DNA of 64,000 nt from NCBI GenBank assembly GCA_905221605.1, contig CAJNDS010001113.1, positions 186,001 to 250,000 of the forward strand. The letters are read 5' to 3'. Source of the stretch: Symbiodinium natans (taxonomy: Eukaryota > Sar > Dinophyceae > Suessiales > Symbiodiniaceae). The translations under genes were made by a program, and so were the position numbers. This document shows, piece by piece, positions 1 through 9,995 of this stretch (its first letter is position 1; the number at the start of each line of letters is the position of its first letter). Under the pieces are notes generated by a model that was not told where the DNA came from, ran no database searches, and was given only the letters and a program-made list of their open reading frames with translations.

Positions 1-67
1 CGCACGGGACTTGCAGCCATGCTTCGTTGGCTTGCGCCCGAAAAGGCGAAACCCCAAAACCAGCAAA

Positions 68-193
68 GCCCTTACCCTGAAGACCAAGACCTCAACCCCC
101 CTAAACCCTAAACCCTAAACCCCAAACCCTAAACCCTAAACCCTAAACGCCAAACCCCAAACCCGAAACCCTAAACCCTAAACCCTAAACCAC
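68..193. repeat. CCCTAAA-type interstitial telomere-like array
   Basis: Tandem CCCTAAA units with scattered one-base variants (CCCCAAA, CCCGAAA). It lies directly 5' of the exon-like island at 203, so it would be the 3' part of an intron. Confidence 0.9.
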
Positions 194-202
194 CCTTGTT
201 AG

Positions 203-281
203 CCCGAGGCTCTTCAACGGCATGGAGGAGTGGATCTCTGCCGCGATGCAGAAGGCTGTCTGCTTTGGGCTGGGGTGGAGG
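203..281 (+). CDS. Exon-like island, unknown protein
   Basis: After a TTGTTAG acceptor the frame reads RLFNGMEEWISAAMQKAVCF with coding-like codon choice, then runs into GGTTTAGG, a possible donor. The reverse strand is less convincing. It is an internal exon of an unidentified gene; borders are by eye. Confidence 0.5.
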
Positions 282-303
282 GTTTAGGCCTCAGGCATCC
301 TTA

Positions 304-420
304 TACCCTAAACCCTAAACCCTAAACCCTAAACCCTAAACCCTAAACCCTAAACCCTAAACCCTAAACCCTAAACCGCCCTAAACCCTAAACCCTACAC
401 CCTAAACCCTAAACCCGAAA
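304..420. repeat. CCCTAAA-type array
   Basis: About 16 near-perfect CCCTAAA units, with a few substitutions toward the right end. Confidence 0.9.
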
Positions 421-659
421 CCCGAAACCGATGGTGTCCTTCGAGTTCGGGTTTTTAGTTGGGGAGCGGGGGACGTGGTGGATATCCTTCCACTTTTTGC
501 TAGCTCCCTACAAGAACCAGGGCATCGGTTCCGGGCTCAAGTGTTACCCGAAACCCCTAAACCCTGAACCCCAAAACCCCGAACCCCAAAACCTAAACCC
601 TAAGCTCTCAACCCCAAACCCCCAACTCGAAGTCCGCTGTTGATCAGAGGTTTCGGGTT

Positions 660-755
660 CAGGGGGTTTGGGGTTTCGGGTCAAGGTTTAGGGTTTAGGG
701 TTTAGGGTTTAGGGTTTAGGGTTTAGAGTTTAGGGTTTAGGGTTTAGGGTTTAGG
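660..755. repeat. TTTAGGG-type array
   Basis: Tandem TTTAGGG units in the opposite orientation to the arrays at 68 and 304. The island at 769 follows. Confidence 0.9.
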
Positions 756-768
756 TTTGTTGCGTCAG

Positions 769-850
769 GACGGAGAGGAGTTCGACAAGAACAGCGCCAA
801 CACGCTGTGTGCCAGAAGTCCCGAACCCCAGATCGGCCTGCAGTTCCGGC
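769..850 (+). CDS. Exon-like island, acidic segment
   Basis: A CAG acceptor ends at 768. The frame begins DGEEFDKNSANTLCARSP and can run on as EPQIGLQFR before the next TTTAGGG array. Unknown protein. Confidence 0.5.
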
Positions 851-867
851 TTTAGGCTTAAGAGGGT

Positions 868-917
868 TTAGGGTTTAGGGTTTAGGGTTCAGGGTTTAGG
901 GTTTAGGGTTTAGGGTA
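868..917. repeat. TTTAGGG-type array
   Basis: Short run of TTTAGGG units immediately 3' of the island at 769-850. Confidence 0.9.
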
Positions 918-1214
918 ACTCCTAAACCCCTCAGACCCTCGACTCTTGAGCTCAACCCCTAAGTCCCTAACCTCCTCAGGCCCGAAAGCTCCAAGCCTTA
1001 GTTGTTTCGGATCGTAAACCCAGCCACCCCTCCTCCCCCTCCAAGAAGGAAGACAAGTTTGCAAAACCTTACATTCCCGTTCCCTGCATTTCATCAGGGA
1101 TTTAGACCCTGAACACCTGAACCCCTAAACCCCAAACCCTAAAACCCCTAAGCCCTTTTGACGCCACCCCTAGAGCTCCTGAAGCCCCCAAACTCCAAAC
1201 CCTGGAATTGCCAG

Positions 1215-1282
1215 AAATGGACGACGCCCTGAAGCACCTTGAAGAGTCCGAAGCGATCACCCAGGTGCTGCTGCCCATGAAA
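1215..1282 (+). CDS. Exon-like island, amphipathic helix
   Basis: CAG acceptor at 1212-1214; the frame reads EMDDALKHLEESEAITQVLL then PMK. CCCTAAA-type sequence lies upstream and TTTAGGG-type downstream. Strongly coding-like but unidentified. Confidence 0.55.
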
Positions 1283-1776
1283 GTTGTTCAGGGTTTAGGG
1301 CTTGGGATTTAGGGTTTGGGGTTTAGGGAGGGTCTGAAGAGGGTTCTGGTTGAAAGGGGCGCTTTTTTGGTGAGCCGAGTAGCTGTCAGGTTTTCTCTTT
1401 TCAAAAAGGGGTTAAGGGGTTTACACTTTCTTTGAGTGTTCCAAGGGTCTTAGAGTCACAAACCCCAAGCCCTACACAGGCCCCGTGCACACCACGCCCA
1501 CGCGAAGCTCCAGACCAACCGCAGACCCGAAACCCAACACCTTCAAAGCCAAAACGCTTAAACCCCGAACTTTCGACCCTCACACCCTAAACCCCAAACC
1601 CTTAAACCTCTAAACCCTCAAACCCTACACCCCAAACCCTCCCTGAACCCCAAGCCCTAAACCCCCAAACCCTTAAGCCCCAAACCCTAAGCCCCCAGAC
1701 CCTCAAGCCCTAAACCCTTCCCCAACAAGAACCCCCAAAAACGCCGTAAGCCCTCAACCATAACACCCCCTTTTAG

Positions 1777-1839
1777 GAGATGCGGCACGAGCTGATCCGG
1801 AGGACGTTCGAGAAGGTGTACTTGAATATGGGCTCAGAG
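1777..1839 (+). CDS. Exon-like island, 21 codons
   Basis: TTTTAG acceptor, then exactly 21 codons beginning EMRHELIRRTFEKVYLNMGS, ending GAG before GTGCC. The same AG|GTGCC donor context recurs at 21515 and 39510. Function unknown. Confidence 0.6.
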
Positions 1840-1856
1840 GTGCCTTCGCAGACCCT

Positions 1857-2050
1857 TACTATAGTGATACAATGATCTGATGATACGGTGATAGAATGAC
1901 AGGGTTGTAGAACGATAGAGTGATGCAAGCGATGTGAATGGTATGAGTGATATAAGTGATATAAGTGATATACGTGGTACAAGTGAAAAAAGTGAATAAG
2001 TGTTGTTAGTGATATGGTGGTGTCATGTGATATGGTGATATCGTGGCATT
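1857..2050. repeat. GTGATA/GTGATATAA low-complexity repeat
   Basis: Loose tandem of GTGATA, GTGATATAA and GTGATATGG units. Open frames here are low complexity, not genes. Confidence 0.8.
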
Positions 2051-2143
2051 GTAAAATTCTACAACACTACGCCTTCAAAACCCTCAGGGCCGAGAACCCC
2101 AAATCCAAAACCTTCTCATACCCAAACTCTTGAACCCCAAGCC

Positions 2144-2235
2144 TTGGGATGTTGCCCCTTCTACTAACGGTCGGATGATAATCGGGGGGTACGAGAGTCC
2201 CCATTAAGGACTGTTAGTAAGGGGGAACATCCCAA
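2144..2235. mobile_element. Family A inverted-repeat element (MITE-like)
   Basis: Termini are inverted: TTGGGATGTTGCCCCTTCTA at the left and GTAAGGGGGAACATCCCAA at the right. About 92 bp with no coding. A longer copy is at 9996-10139; half copies are near 31825, 49655 and 60325. Confidence 0.7.
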
Positions 2236-2830
2236 CCTAAGCCCTTGCACCCCAGACCCTTAAAATTCAATCCCTCTGACCCAGCCGGTTATTTGGGATC
2301 CCAGGATGGTTCGAACCAGCGACGTACCCGTAAACTGTAAAGTTGCTTAAATCTTACTACAAAAAAGGTACTACAGAGGAGCTTTTTAAATATAGTTAAT
2401 ATATTAAACATCTGCGCTTACACAAAGAAATGAATCTTGTACATAGAGTTGATTTTTTAGACCTATGTGTATACTGCATGCAGATATGACGCTATACACC
2501 CTACACATGCCTAGTTACGATGCCCTATAAGCCTTGCATACTTTAGGCGCTGGAGACTGGGGTTTCCAGTATACGGTTTTGGAGCGCTATAGGAAATGGT
2601 TTGCTTTACAGGGCGATGAAGAGCCCTAAGCTTTAAACATTACCCTCTTGGGAAGTACCTAGGAACCTTGAAGACGGCTCAGGGTAGGGTTGGGGGGTCT
2701 ACGCTAGTAGAGTGTCCCTACGGGTATGTACATCCATGATGTTGCTGATTGCAGATGAGCGCTCCGACTTACGACGGAACTCTCTTGCCTCAGAGGAAGT
2801 TTCGTAGTTCAGGGTTCAGGTTCAGGGCTT
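2236..2830. other. Non-telomeric intronic stretch, no gene seen
   Basis: AT-richer single-copy sequence. I see no convincing open frame, RNA gene or repeat pair apart from short heptamer remnants at its right end. Confidence 0.5.
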
Positions 2831-2963
2831 ACGGCTCTAGCTTCACTCGACCCTAAACCCTATTCCCTAAACCCTAATCCCTACACCCTAAACCCTGAAC
2901 CCTATACCCTAAACCCTAAACCCTAAACTCGGGACTGAAAGCCCCGAGCTCCCTATGGCGCAG

Positions 2964-3025
2964 ATTCCGCCGGCGCAGCTCAAGAATGCCATTGTCATCA
3001 AGACGAACAAGTGTGGGCCCTGGAG
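2964..3025 (+). CDS. Exon-like island, unknown protein
   Basis: CAG acceptor at 2961-2963, then IPPAQLKNAIVIKTNKCGPW. CCCTAAA array (2835-2930) on the left and TTTAGGG (3027-3075) on the right: a clean example of the sandwich pattern. Confidence 0.55.
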
Positions 3026-3126
3026 TTTGGGTTTAGGGGTTAGGGTCTAGGGTTTAGGGTTAGGCTTCAGGGTTTAGTGTTGAAGGGGGACCATGCATCC
3101 TAGATCAGGGCGGAGGGGGGCGTTGG

Positions 3127-3327
3127 GTGGGTGGGAGGGCTGGGGGGTTTAGGGTTGTGGGTTGCGGAAGTTTCGAACCTAATGGAATTCACGTTGGAGA
3201 CAAGCCATTGAATTCAGATGTAAGTCTGAGTGCAAGTAGAAAGGAACTTTTGGCAAAACCTATGAACAAAGCACAGGAAATTAATCGTGTCAAACAATCT
3301 GAGTGCAAATCGTATGGATGTTCTTGA
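3127..3327 (+). CDS. Possible exon in non-telomeric stretch
   Basis: The frame from about 3165 reads SLSASRKELLAKPMNKAQEI then INRVKQSECKSYGCS and stops at 3325. Codon use is A-richer than in neighbouring islands, and the minus strand is also open. Weak. Confidence 0.3.
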   Translation: MGGRAGGFRVVGCGSFEPNGIHVGDKPLNSDVSLSASRKELLAKPMNKAQEINRVKQSECKSYGCS

Positions 3328-3594
3328 TCATCTGATCCTGTTCGTGCCTGGCCATGTAAGAACATACTTATGACAAAACATGGTGCAAACCAATGCAGCA
3401 AAGAAGTGGGTAGAGGTTTTCATGGTTTGAGGTTTCAGGGTTTCGGGGCTTAAGAGTTTCAGGTTGTAATGTCGGGTTCAGGGGTTCAAGGTTCAGGGTT
3501 CAGGGCTTCGGGCTCCAGAGTTGCTAGCGTTAGTTGTTTTACTCTTTAAGGTTGAGTCTGCAAGCACCTTACATAAACCCTGAAACCCTGACAC

Positions 3595-3715
3595 CTTAAA
3601 CCCTAAACCCCAAACCCCTAAACCCCTAAACCCTAAACCCTAAAACCCTAAACCCTAAACCCTAAACCCTAAACCCTAAACCCTAAACCCTAAAGCCTAA
3701 ACCCCAAAACCCTAC
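3595..3715. repeat. CCCTAAA-type array
   Basis: Mostly perfect CCCTAAA units, upstream of the island at 3782. Confidence 0.9.
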
Positions 3716-3781
3716 TGTTAAAACCCCCAAAGCCCTGCACCCCGCCCCAGGTTTCATCCTGTAACGGTGGTGTTTCTGCAG

Positions 3782-3840
3782 ATCATCACCCTTGGGCTCT
3801 TCACCATCTTCCGGCCGCAGGCCCTGAGAAAAAGATGGGA
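3782..3840 (+). CDS. Exon-like island, hydrophobic segment
   Basis: TTTCTGCAG acceptor with a preceding pyrimidine-rich stretch; the frame reads IITLGLFTIFRPQALRKRW. The hydrophobic start followed by basic residues suits the end of a membrane helix. Unknown protein. Confidence 0.55.
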
Positions 3841-4226
3841 TGGGGGGGGGGGAGGGGGGCTGGCTTCTAGGGTGCTAGGGTTCTAGGGTTCTAGGGTTTG
3901 GGGTTTGGGGTTTAGGGTTTTGGGTTCTGGGGTTCTGGGGTTCTAGGGTTTAGGGTTTAGGGGTTCGGGGTTCGGGTTTATATTTTTTTGCGGCAGGGGT
4001 CCAGCATCTCATGCTACAGTTTTCATAAGTCGAACAGCTCGTCGGGCGACAGCTAAGCTCAGCAAAACATCCCCTCCCCCCCTTCTCCCCCATCAACTCC
4101 CCTAACATTTGGAACATACAGCACTCGCTGTTTCCCCAGGTAACCATAAACCCCAACCCTAAACCCTAAACCCCTAAACCCTAAGCCCTGTCCCTAAACT
4201 GTAAACCCTAGAAACCCTAAGCCAAG

Positions 4227-4292
4227 AAGGAGAAAATCACCTGTTTCCGAATTCGGCTCGGAAACGGTCTCCCGTTTCCGAATTCGGCTTGA
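4227..4292 (+). CDS. Possible exon with internal duplication
   Basis: After CCAAG the frame reads KEKITCFRIRLGNGLPFPNS and stops at 4290. The DNA repeats GTTTCCGAATTCGGCT twice and can form a hairpin with GGAAAC, so part may be non-coding repeat. Confidence 0.35.
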   Translation, partial: KEKITCFRIRLGNGLPFPNSA

Positions 4293-4640
4293 AATCGTAC
4301 TTCGGAACGGCATCCTCAGCGAGTCTAGGGTGAGCCACCCCCCCCCCCCCCCCCCCTAAAACCCGGAACCCCAAGCTCCCTAATCCTTAAGAACGCTAAG
4401 CCCTAAACAGGCTTAGGCTTTGGGGACGGGCTCCGATCCCTAAATCTTAAATCCTGAACACAAAAAGCCTTACAAAAAATGTAGGGCTGTGTACCGATGG
4501 GATTTGCGACTGTGGTTTCAGGGATGTGAGATCCAACCTGCATTCCTAAATCCTACAGTCCTAAACCTTAAGCCCTAGAGCCCTGGAGCCCTCCCTAAAG
4601 CCGTAGAGCCCTAAAGCCGTAGAGCTCTGAAGCCGTGCAG

Positions 4641-4738
4641 CCCGAATCCAAGAAGAAGCCACGAGGACGACGAAACCGTCCTCGTGCTTACGGAGGGTGG
4701 GCGCGTCTACCTGCTCAAGGCGGCCTTTTCGGACTGTG
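4641..4738 (+). CDS. Exon-like island, VLVLT module
   Basis: GTGCAG acceptor at 4640. The frame reads HEDDETVLVLTEGGRVYLLK then AAFSDCG. It resembles the islands at 40346 and 49958 in having a V-x-V-T-x-x-x-R-x-[FY] core. Domain identity not established. Confidence 0.55.
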
Positions 4739-4743
4739 GGGCT

Positions 4744-4857
4744 ACCCTAAACCCTAAACCCTAAACCCTAAACCCTAAACCCTAAACCCTAAACCCTAAA
4801 CCCTAAACCCTAAACCCTAAACCCTAAACCCTAAACCCTAAACCCTAAACCCTTAAG
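4744..4857. repeat. CCCTAAA-type array
   Basis: About 16 nearly perfect CCCTAAA units directly 3' of the island at 4641. This is an exception to the usual G-rich 3' flank. Confidence 0.95.
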
Positions 4858-5035
4858 GTTCTTGGGTTCAGGGCTTTACGTTCTAGAGGGGGTCATAAAG
4901 GGGGGGGGGGTGGGGTTCTTGCAAATGCCCTTAACGCCAAGAACTCAACTCAAGAAGCCTGAAAGCCTTAGAGCCTTCAGAATGCCTACAAACCCTACAC
5001 GCTCTAAACCCTACACCTTACACCCTACACCCTCC

Positions 5036-5222
5036 ACCCTACACCCTAAACCCTAAACCCTAAACCCTAAACCCTAAACCCTAAACCCTAAACCCTAAAC
5101 CCTAAACCCTAAACCCTAACCCTAAACCCTAAACCCTAAACCCTAAACCCTAAACCCTAAACCCTAAACCCTAAACCCTAAACCCTAAACCCTAAACCCT
5201 AAACCCTAAACCCTAAACCCAA
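5036..5222. repeat. CCCTAAA-type array
   Basis: About 26 units, one of the longest uninterrupted arrays in the window, ending 35 bp before the acceptor of the island at 5258. Confidence 0.95.
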
Positions 5223-5257
5223 CCCGTTGCCTCGACTTTACCGCAACAGTCTCTCAG

Positions 5258-5309
5258 GTGGAGCGACCGAATGCCTTTGGGGTCGACCTCCAGGAGTGGT
5301 GGTGTATCT
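5258..5309 (+). CDS. Exon-like island, unknown protein
   Basis: CTCTCAG acceptor, then VERPNAFGVDLQEWWCIS. CCCTAAA array on the left, TTTAGGG (5312-5360) on the right. Reads well only in this frame. Confidence 0.55.
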
Positions 5310-5359
5310 CTTTGGGTTTAGGGTTTAGGGTTTAGGTTCAGGGTTCAGGGTTTAGGGTT

Positions 5360-5640
5360 TGCAAGGGTCTGTGGGTTTTTGGTGCTTGGCGTTTGGGGTG
5401 TCGGGTTTGGGGGGTGTTTCTTCGGGTTTGTAGGGTTTGTAGGGTGTTTAGGGACTTTGACGGCTCTTAGGGGTTCGTAGGATTATTTGGGGGTCTGAAG
5501 GTTTAGAGTGCAGGGTGTAGGGATCAGGAGGTTTGGGGCTTTGAGGGTTTCGGGTGTTTAAGGTTTTTGTCGAGGTTTTTCGAGGCTTTCATGAGGCTTT
5601 CAGGACTTTGGGGTTTAGTGATGTAGCGTTTCCGGGCTTT
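5360..5640. other. G-rich degenerate heptamer sequence
   Basis: Decayed TTTAGGG/TTTGGGG words with no gene that I can see. Confidence 0.6.
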
Positions 5641-5878
5641 CGTGGTCTACTTCGTGAGGGGTTCACATCCTGAGTTCTGGGGCTTATTAGATTTCAGGGA
5701 ACATGGAGGGTGGGGAGGCTTGAGTGGGTTTTTGGCAGCTAAGTGCCAGTTTTTACTTGAACCCTCAGCCCCGATCCCCCAAACCCATACTCTGACTCCG
5801 GAACTCGTAACCTTTCCACAATTGAAGCCTCAACCCTCACCCTCAAACCTAAACCCGAAACCCTTCGAAAAGCAGCAG

Positions 5879-5958
5879 GTGGCTCTCATGACCTTCTTGC
5901 GGCTCCTCCTCATCATGATCATCATCGTGACGTCCTTAGTCTCCACACCCACACTGAG
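5879..5958 (+). CDS. Exon-like island encoding a membrane helix
   Basis: CAGCAG acceptor; the frame reads VALMTFLRLLLIMIIIVTSL then VSTPTLR, ending AG before GTTCATGG. About 18 consecutive hydrophobic residues form a good transmembrane segment. The surrounding open frame runs 5642-5995. Confidence 0.6.
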
Positions 5959-6018
5959 GTTCATGGGTACTTACGAGCAGAGTTTAGGACGTTAGGGCTT
6001 AGGGGTTGAGGGTTTCGG

Positions 6019-6090
6019 TACTTCAAAGTAGGGTAACCACCATGGTTACAACCTTACTTAAAACCTTGTAACCCTACTTATATGCTTTTA
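6019..6090. mobile_element. Family B element, partial
   Basis: Contains the AGTAGGGTAACC...GGTTACAACCTTA...AACCCTACTTATA words of family B; termini are lost. Full copy at 59739-59855. Confidence 0.45.
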
Positions 6091-6180
6091 AGCAGGGTTT
6101 GGGCGGTTCGGTTTAGGGTCTAGGGGACGCCTCTCGGGTTTGGGTCTTATGGTTTTAGGGTTCAGGGTTCAGGGTTTAGA

Positions 6181-6258
6181 CCTCATGCCGTGAACTCGTG
6201 GAAATTCCGAGAACTGGACATCTTACTTCTTAGCGGCAGTTGTGACCCGAACTGGTTT
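6181..6258 (+). CDS. Possible exon, unknown protein
   Basis: The frame reads PHAVNSWKFRELDILLLSGS then CDPNW; it stays open to 6309 through heptamer-like sequence. Acceptor not clear. Confidence 0.4.
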
Positions 6259-6410
6259 GGGGTTCAGGGTTTAGGGTTCCGGGTTTACTTGGGGTCTTGC
6301 CAATTGGCTTGACCCACTGGTTCATTATAGACTTTTTTACCCCACCAAAAAGCCCGCTAAAGGGATTACACTTGCACCGACTATCTCCAATCATTGCCAA
6401 GGACTAGTCC

Positions 6411-6524
6411 TAAACCCTAAACCCTAAACCCAAACCCTAAACCCTAAACCCTAAACCCTAAACCCTAAACCCTAAACCCTAAACCCTAAACCCTAAACCC
6501 TAAACCCTAAACCCTAAACCCTAA
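6411..6524. repeat. CCCTAAA-type array
   Basis: Nearly perfect array ending six bases before the acceptor of the island at 6531. Confidence 0.95.
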
Positions 6525-6530
6525 ACTTAG

Positions 6531-6594
6531 AAACATAGCTCTCCGGGATTGTGACCCAAAGCTTTCAAAGAACGGAATCGCCGAGCTTCGGCCA
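6531..6594 (+). CDS. Exon-like island, leucine-rich
   Basis: CTTAG acceptor ends at 6530, right at the end of the C-rich array. The frame reads NIALRDCDPKLSKNGIAELR. The spacing of leucines could suit a leucine-rich repeat, but one unit cannot establish that. Confidence 0.5.
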
Positions 6595-6836
6595 GAACCC
6601 CAAACCCCAAACCTTAGCCCTAAACCCTAAACCCTAAACCCTAAACCCTAGGTTTTTCACCTAAACCCTGAACACTGAATTTTAAAGCTCTAAACTCTAA
6701 AGCCCTAAACCCATAACTCCCCTAAATCCCTAACCCCTAAACCCTAAACCCTTAACCCCTAAGCCCTAAGACACAAACGGGTTTGGGGTTTAGGGTTTCG
6801 CGCTTGGGGAACCCTAGTCTGAGTCAGAAGTCGAGG

Positions 6837-6904
6837 TCACGGCTCCGTCCTTCGTCGTCATGGCCGTTGGCTACTCTGGCGTGGGGGCCTCAGATATTTC
6901 GAAG
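6837..6904 (+). CDS. Exon-like island, unknown protein
   Basis: GAGTCAG acceptor; the frame reads EVEVTAPSFVVMAVGYSGVG then ASDISK, ending AAG before GTTTTGGTTTAGGG. Confidence 0.55.
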
Positions 6905-7104
6905 GTTTTGGTTTAGGGTTTAGGTAGGGTTTAGGGTTTGGGGTTTAGGGTTTAAGGTTTAGGGTTTAGAGTTTAGGGTTTAGGGTTTTTTTGGTTCTTG
7001 TTTGAGGTTTTCAGCTGGTCGGCAGCTCTTTTGGTTGAGAGTTGGTTAGGGTGTGGGGGTTCCCTGCGGAGGGGGGGTCGGAGGCTTTGGGGCCTGTAGG
7101 GGTA

Positions 7105-7395
7105 GACCCTAAACCCTAACCCCTAACCCCTAACCCCTAACCCCTAACCCCTAACCCCTAACCCCTAACCCCTAAACCCTAAACCCTAAACCCTAAACCC
7201 TAAACCCTAAACCCTAAACCCTAAACCCTAAACCCTAAACCCTAAACCCTAAACCCTAAACCCTAAGCCCCTAAACCCTAAACCCGAAACCTAAACCCTA
7301 GACCCTAAACCCTAAACCCTAAACCCTAAACCCTAAACCCTAAACCCTAAACCCTAAACCCTAGGCCCTTAACCCTAAACCCTAATTAAACCTTA
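7105..7395. repeat. CCCTAAA-type array with a CCCCTAA block
   Basis: A block of CCCCTAA repeats (7115-7170) changes sharply into CCCTAAA repeats, showing local homogenisation of a variant unit. Confidence 0.95.
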
Positions 7396-7410
7396 AACCG
7401 AAGTCCACAG

Positions 7411-7472
7411 TGGCCTTGCTGGAACTGGAGCCCGTTGTTTGCGCGGCACTCGGCAGCTCAGCGTGTCAGAAG
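7411..7472 (+). CDS. Exon-like island, unknown protein
   Basis: CCACAG acceptor; the best frame reads VALLELEPVVCAALGSSACQ. A second frame is also open. C-rich array on the left, TTTAGGG (7510-7570) on the right. Confidence 0.45.
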
Positions 7473-7585
7473 CCTCAGCACTGTACGAGCCGAGGTAAAC
7501 ATTGGGTTCGGGTCTAGGGTTTAGGGTTTAGGGTTTAGGGTTTGGGGTTTAGGGTTTAGGGTTTAGGGTTTAGGTTGTTTTCAAG

Positions 7586-7653
7586 TGCTGAAGAACAGGG
7601 AGTTGTTCAACGAAGCGAAGCAGAAGCTGAGCCAGGAGGGGGACGAAGGGAGC
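7586..7653 (+). CDS. Exon-like island, charged helix
   Basis: The frame reads VLKNRELFNEAKQKLSQEGD after TTTTCAAG. Charged and helix-like; TTTAGGG array on the left. Confidence 0.5.
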
Positions 7654-8270
7654 CCCCCCCCCACCCAGCACCATACGCTGCAAACTGTAGCAGGTTTAGG
7701 GTTTAGGGTTTAGGGTTTAGGGTGTTAGGGATTAGGGTAGGGTGTGGGGTTTGGGGATTTAGTGTGTAGGGATGTAGGCTTCAGGGTTTATCCATTAGAC
7801 ATCGTCTTTTATCTTTTGTTGGTTTAAGGCATCTCCCCAAATCTTTCGGCAGGCTCGCATGAAATCAAGGGTTTAGGGCCCCCACGAGTAAAGGTTTAGG
7901 GTACGAGGTTTTTGGACTCTGGGTTTCCGCGTTTCGGAGATTTAGGGTCTCAGTTTGTTCTCGGCACGTTCTGGGCTTACATAAACCCTAAACCAAAAAC
8001 CCTAAACCCTAAACCCTAAACCCTAACCCCTGAACCCTCAACCCTAAACCCTAAACCCTAAACCCCTGGAGACCGGCCTGTAAGCCCGAGACATCCCGAG
8101 ACGCTAAACTTCCAGCCGAAACCCCAAACCCTACGCGCAGACCTGCATATCCGAAACCTTGATGCCCTAAACCCCCGAACCGCAACCCCCTAACCGCAAC
8201 CTGCAATTTCAGTTGAGGGTCTGGTTTTGGGCCTTTCAAGGGCTCAGGGATTTAGTCTAAGGTTGGAAGC

Positions 8271-8341
8271 ATGGGCCCTTATTATGTCTACAGTAGTGTA
8301 TATAAGAATTTTATAACAAGGGACCCAAGTTAAGGGCCCAT
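8271..8341. mobile_element. Family C inverted-repeat element
   Basis: ATGGGCCCTTA at the left is inverted as TAAGGGCCCAT at the right. About 71 bp. Other copies: 38659, 44428 (carrying an insertion) and 63810. Confidence 0.65.
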
Positions 8342-8465
8342 ACTTTGAGCCGTAGATTCGGGGTTTAGGGTTGATAAGCCCTAAGCCCTAAACCCTAAAC
8401 CCTAAACCTTAAACCCTAAACCCTAAACCCCTAAACCCTAAACCCTAAACCCTACCACCACCAAG

Positions 8466-8523
8466 ATGGACACGGGGGGCTTTGACTTCAAGGGCGAGGG
8501 CAACTTCGTGCAGATGGCGAGAC
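8466..8523 (+). CDS. Exon-like island, unknown protein
   Basis: The frame reads KMDTGGFDFKGEGNFVQMAR, flanked by CCCTAAA (8385-8455) and TTTAGGG (8558-8620) arrays. Confidence 0.55.
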
Positions 8524-8621
8524 GCCCAGCAAGTTGAGAGCCTATATCCTCTCAGATAGGGTTTAGGGTTTAGGGTTTAGGGTTTTGGGCTTAGGGTCTA
8601 GAACTTAGGGTTTAGGGTTAG

Positions 8622-8696
8622 CGGTGCTGTGTGGTGGCCTGAGCCTGTTCTTCACACAGCTGTGCGGGAACATGGCATGGATAGACTCTCTCTGGG
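8622..8696 (+). CDS. Exon-like island, hydrophobic
   Basis: After GGGTTAG the frame reads VLCGGLSLFFTQLCGNMAWI then DSLWV. Likely membrane-associated; unidentified. Confidence 0.45.
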
Positions 8697-9016
8697 TTCG
8701 TTTACGAAAATATGGGACCCCTAACATAGACCCCTAAATAGTAGGATCCCTTCAATACGGTACCCCTAATTTCGGAAACCCCCCCATATTTCTGAACATG
8801 AGCCCGAGGCTTGGCTGGAAGGGGTTTAGGGCTTCGGGCTTAGGGCTTAGGGTCTAGGGTTGGGGCTTTTGGGAATGTACAGTGGGCTTGATGTTTCGGA
8901 GTTTGCGGGTGAGGCGTTTTGGGTCTTGTTTTCTTGGAGGTAGGGTTTGGGTGCTGTTGGGTTTAGGTGTGAAGGGTGCAGACTGTAGGGGCAGAACCTT
9001 TAGCCCTGGACACCCT

Positions 9017-9098
9017 GAAGCCGAAGCTCGCAAGCCAGCGGGCAAGGAGCTCGAGCTGGACCAGAAGGTCTATGGCAAGGCGGTGGTCTTTGCAAGGG
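9017..9098 (+). CDS. Exon-like island, charged
   Basis: The frame reads EAEARKPAGKELELDQKVYG then KAVVFAR. A longer open frame (8882-9127) contains it, but only this part is coding-like. Confidence 0.5.
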
Positions 9099-9464
9099 CG
9101 GTTGAAATCAATCTAGGGGTCGTATAGTCCCTTTATAATTTCATTACAGTTCTAATTGTTATAAGGCCCCTATACTAGATGGGTTGGGTTTCGGGGGACA
9201 CCTCCGTTCTATACCCCAAACCCTGAGAACCCCCTTGAAGACTTCTCATATGGCCGAGAAACTCTGACCCCTTGTGAGGTAACCCAAAGCCCTGTGTGTG
9301 TCCACCCCTTCTACAACCTTTGTACCATTACATACACCGTAAGACCTCAACCCCGCAACCCTAAACCTTAAACCCTAAACCCTAAACCCTAAACCCTAGA
9401 CCCTAGACCCTAAACCCTAAACCCTAAACCCGAAACCCTAAACCGCCCAAATCCCTCTTGTGAG

Positions 9465-9526
9465 AAGATGCAGGCCGCCCGAAACTCGGCCGTCCTCATG
9501 GGGGTGGGCGTCGGGAGCCCCAGCAG
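9465..9526 (+). CDS. Exon-like island, unknown protein
   Basis: After TGTGAG the frame reads KMQAARNSAVLMGVGVGSPS. CCCTAAA array (9358-9445) on the left. Confidence 0.5.
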
Positions 9527-9544
9527 CGGTGGTTGTGTCTTTTC

Positions 9545-9685
9545 TTTGGGTTGCGGGTTTGGGGAGATTTGGGATGGGGGATTTCAGGGATGTCGGGGAT
9601 TTCGGGAGATTTCGGGGGATTTCGGGGACCCAGGGGATTTCGGTGAATTTCGGGGGATTTCGGGGATTCTGGGGGATTTCGGGGT
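9545..9685. repeat. GGGGATTTCGG minisatellite
   Basis: Degenerate tandem of GGGGATTTCGG(G) units. Open frames on both strands here are repeat translations. Confidence 0.8.
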
Positions 9686-9738
9686 TTGAGGTGTCTTTGA
9701 CATTGGCTAGGGCAAGGGGAGGGTTTTGGGATTTGCAG

Positions 9739-9785
9739 AAGGCCGTCAGGTTCGTCAGGACGAGTCTTGCTGACTGCACCCTTGA
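9739..9785 (+). CDS. Exon-like island with GTGAGT donor
   Basis: TTTGCAG acceptor, frame KAVRFVRTSLADCTLE, then GTGAGT, one of the few consensus-like donors in the window. Confidence 0.5.
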
Positions 9786-9850
9786 GTGAGTTTAAGGTCA
9801 GGTGGTTCGAGGGCTTAGGGTCTAGGGAACCCTATCGCCCTAAGCAACTC

Positions 9851-9934
9851 CCTACCAACAATGAGGTGCAAGAACGGCTTACTCAGAAGGGGGCTATCCA
9901 GGTTTTGTGTTGGCTAGCAGCTGATTGGTGGTAG
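9851..9934 (+). CDS. Exon-like island, possible terminal exon
   Basis: The frame reads PTNNEVQERLTQKGAIQVLC then WLAADWW and stops at 9932. A donor at 9902 (CAG|GTTTTG) is an alternative end. Unknown protein. Confidence 0.5.
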   Translation, partial: PTNNEVQERLTQKGAIQVLCWLAADWW

Positions 9935-9995
9935 CTGTCGGTTGCTCTAGCATTCCCTCGGCGGCGTGCGGGGCCAAATCTTAGACCCCATGTCG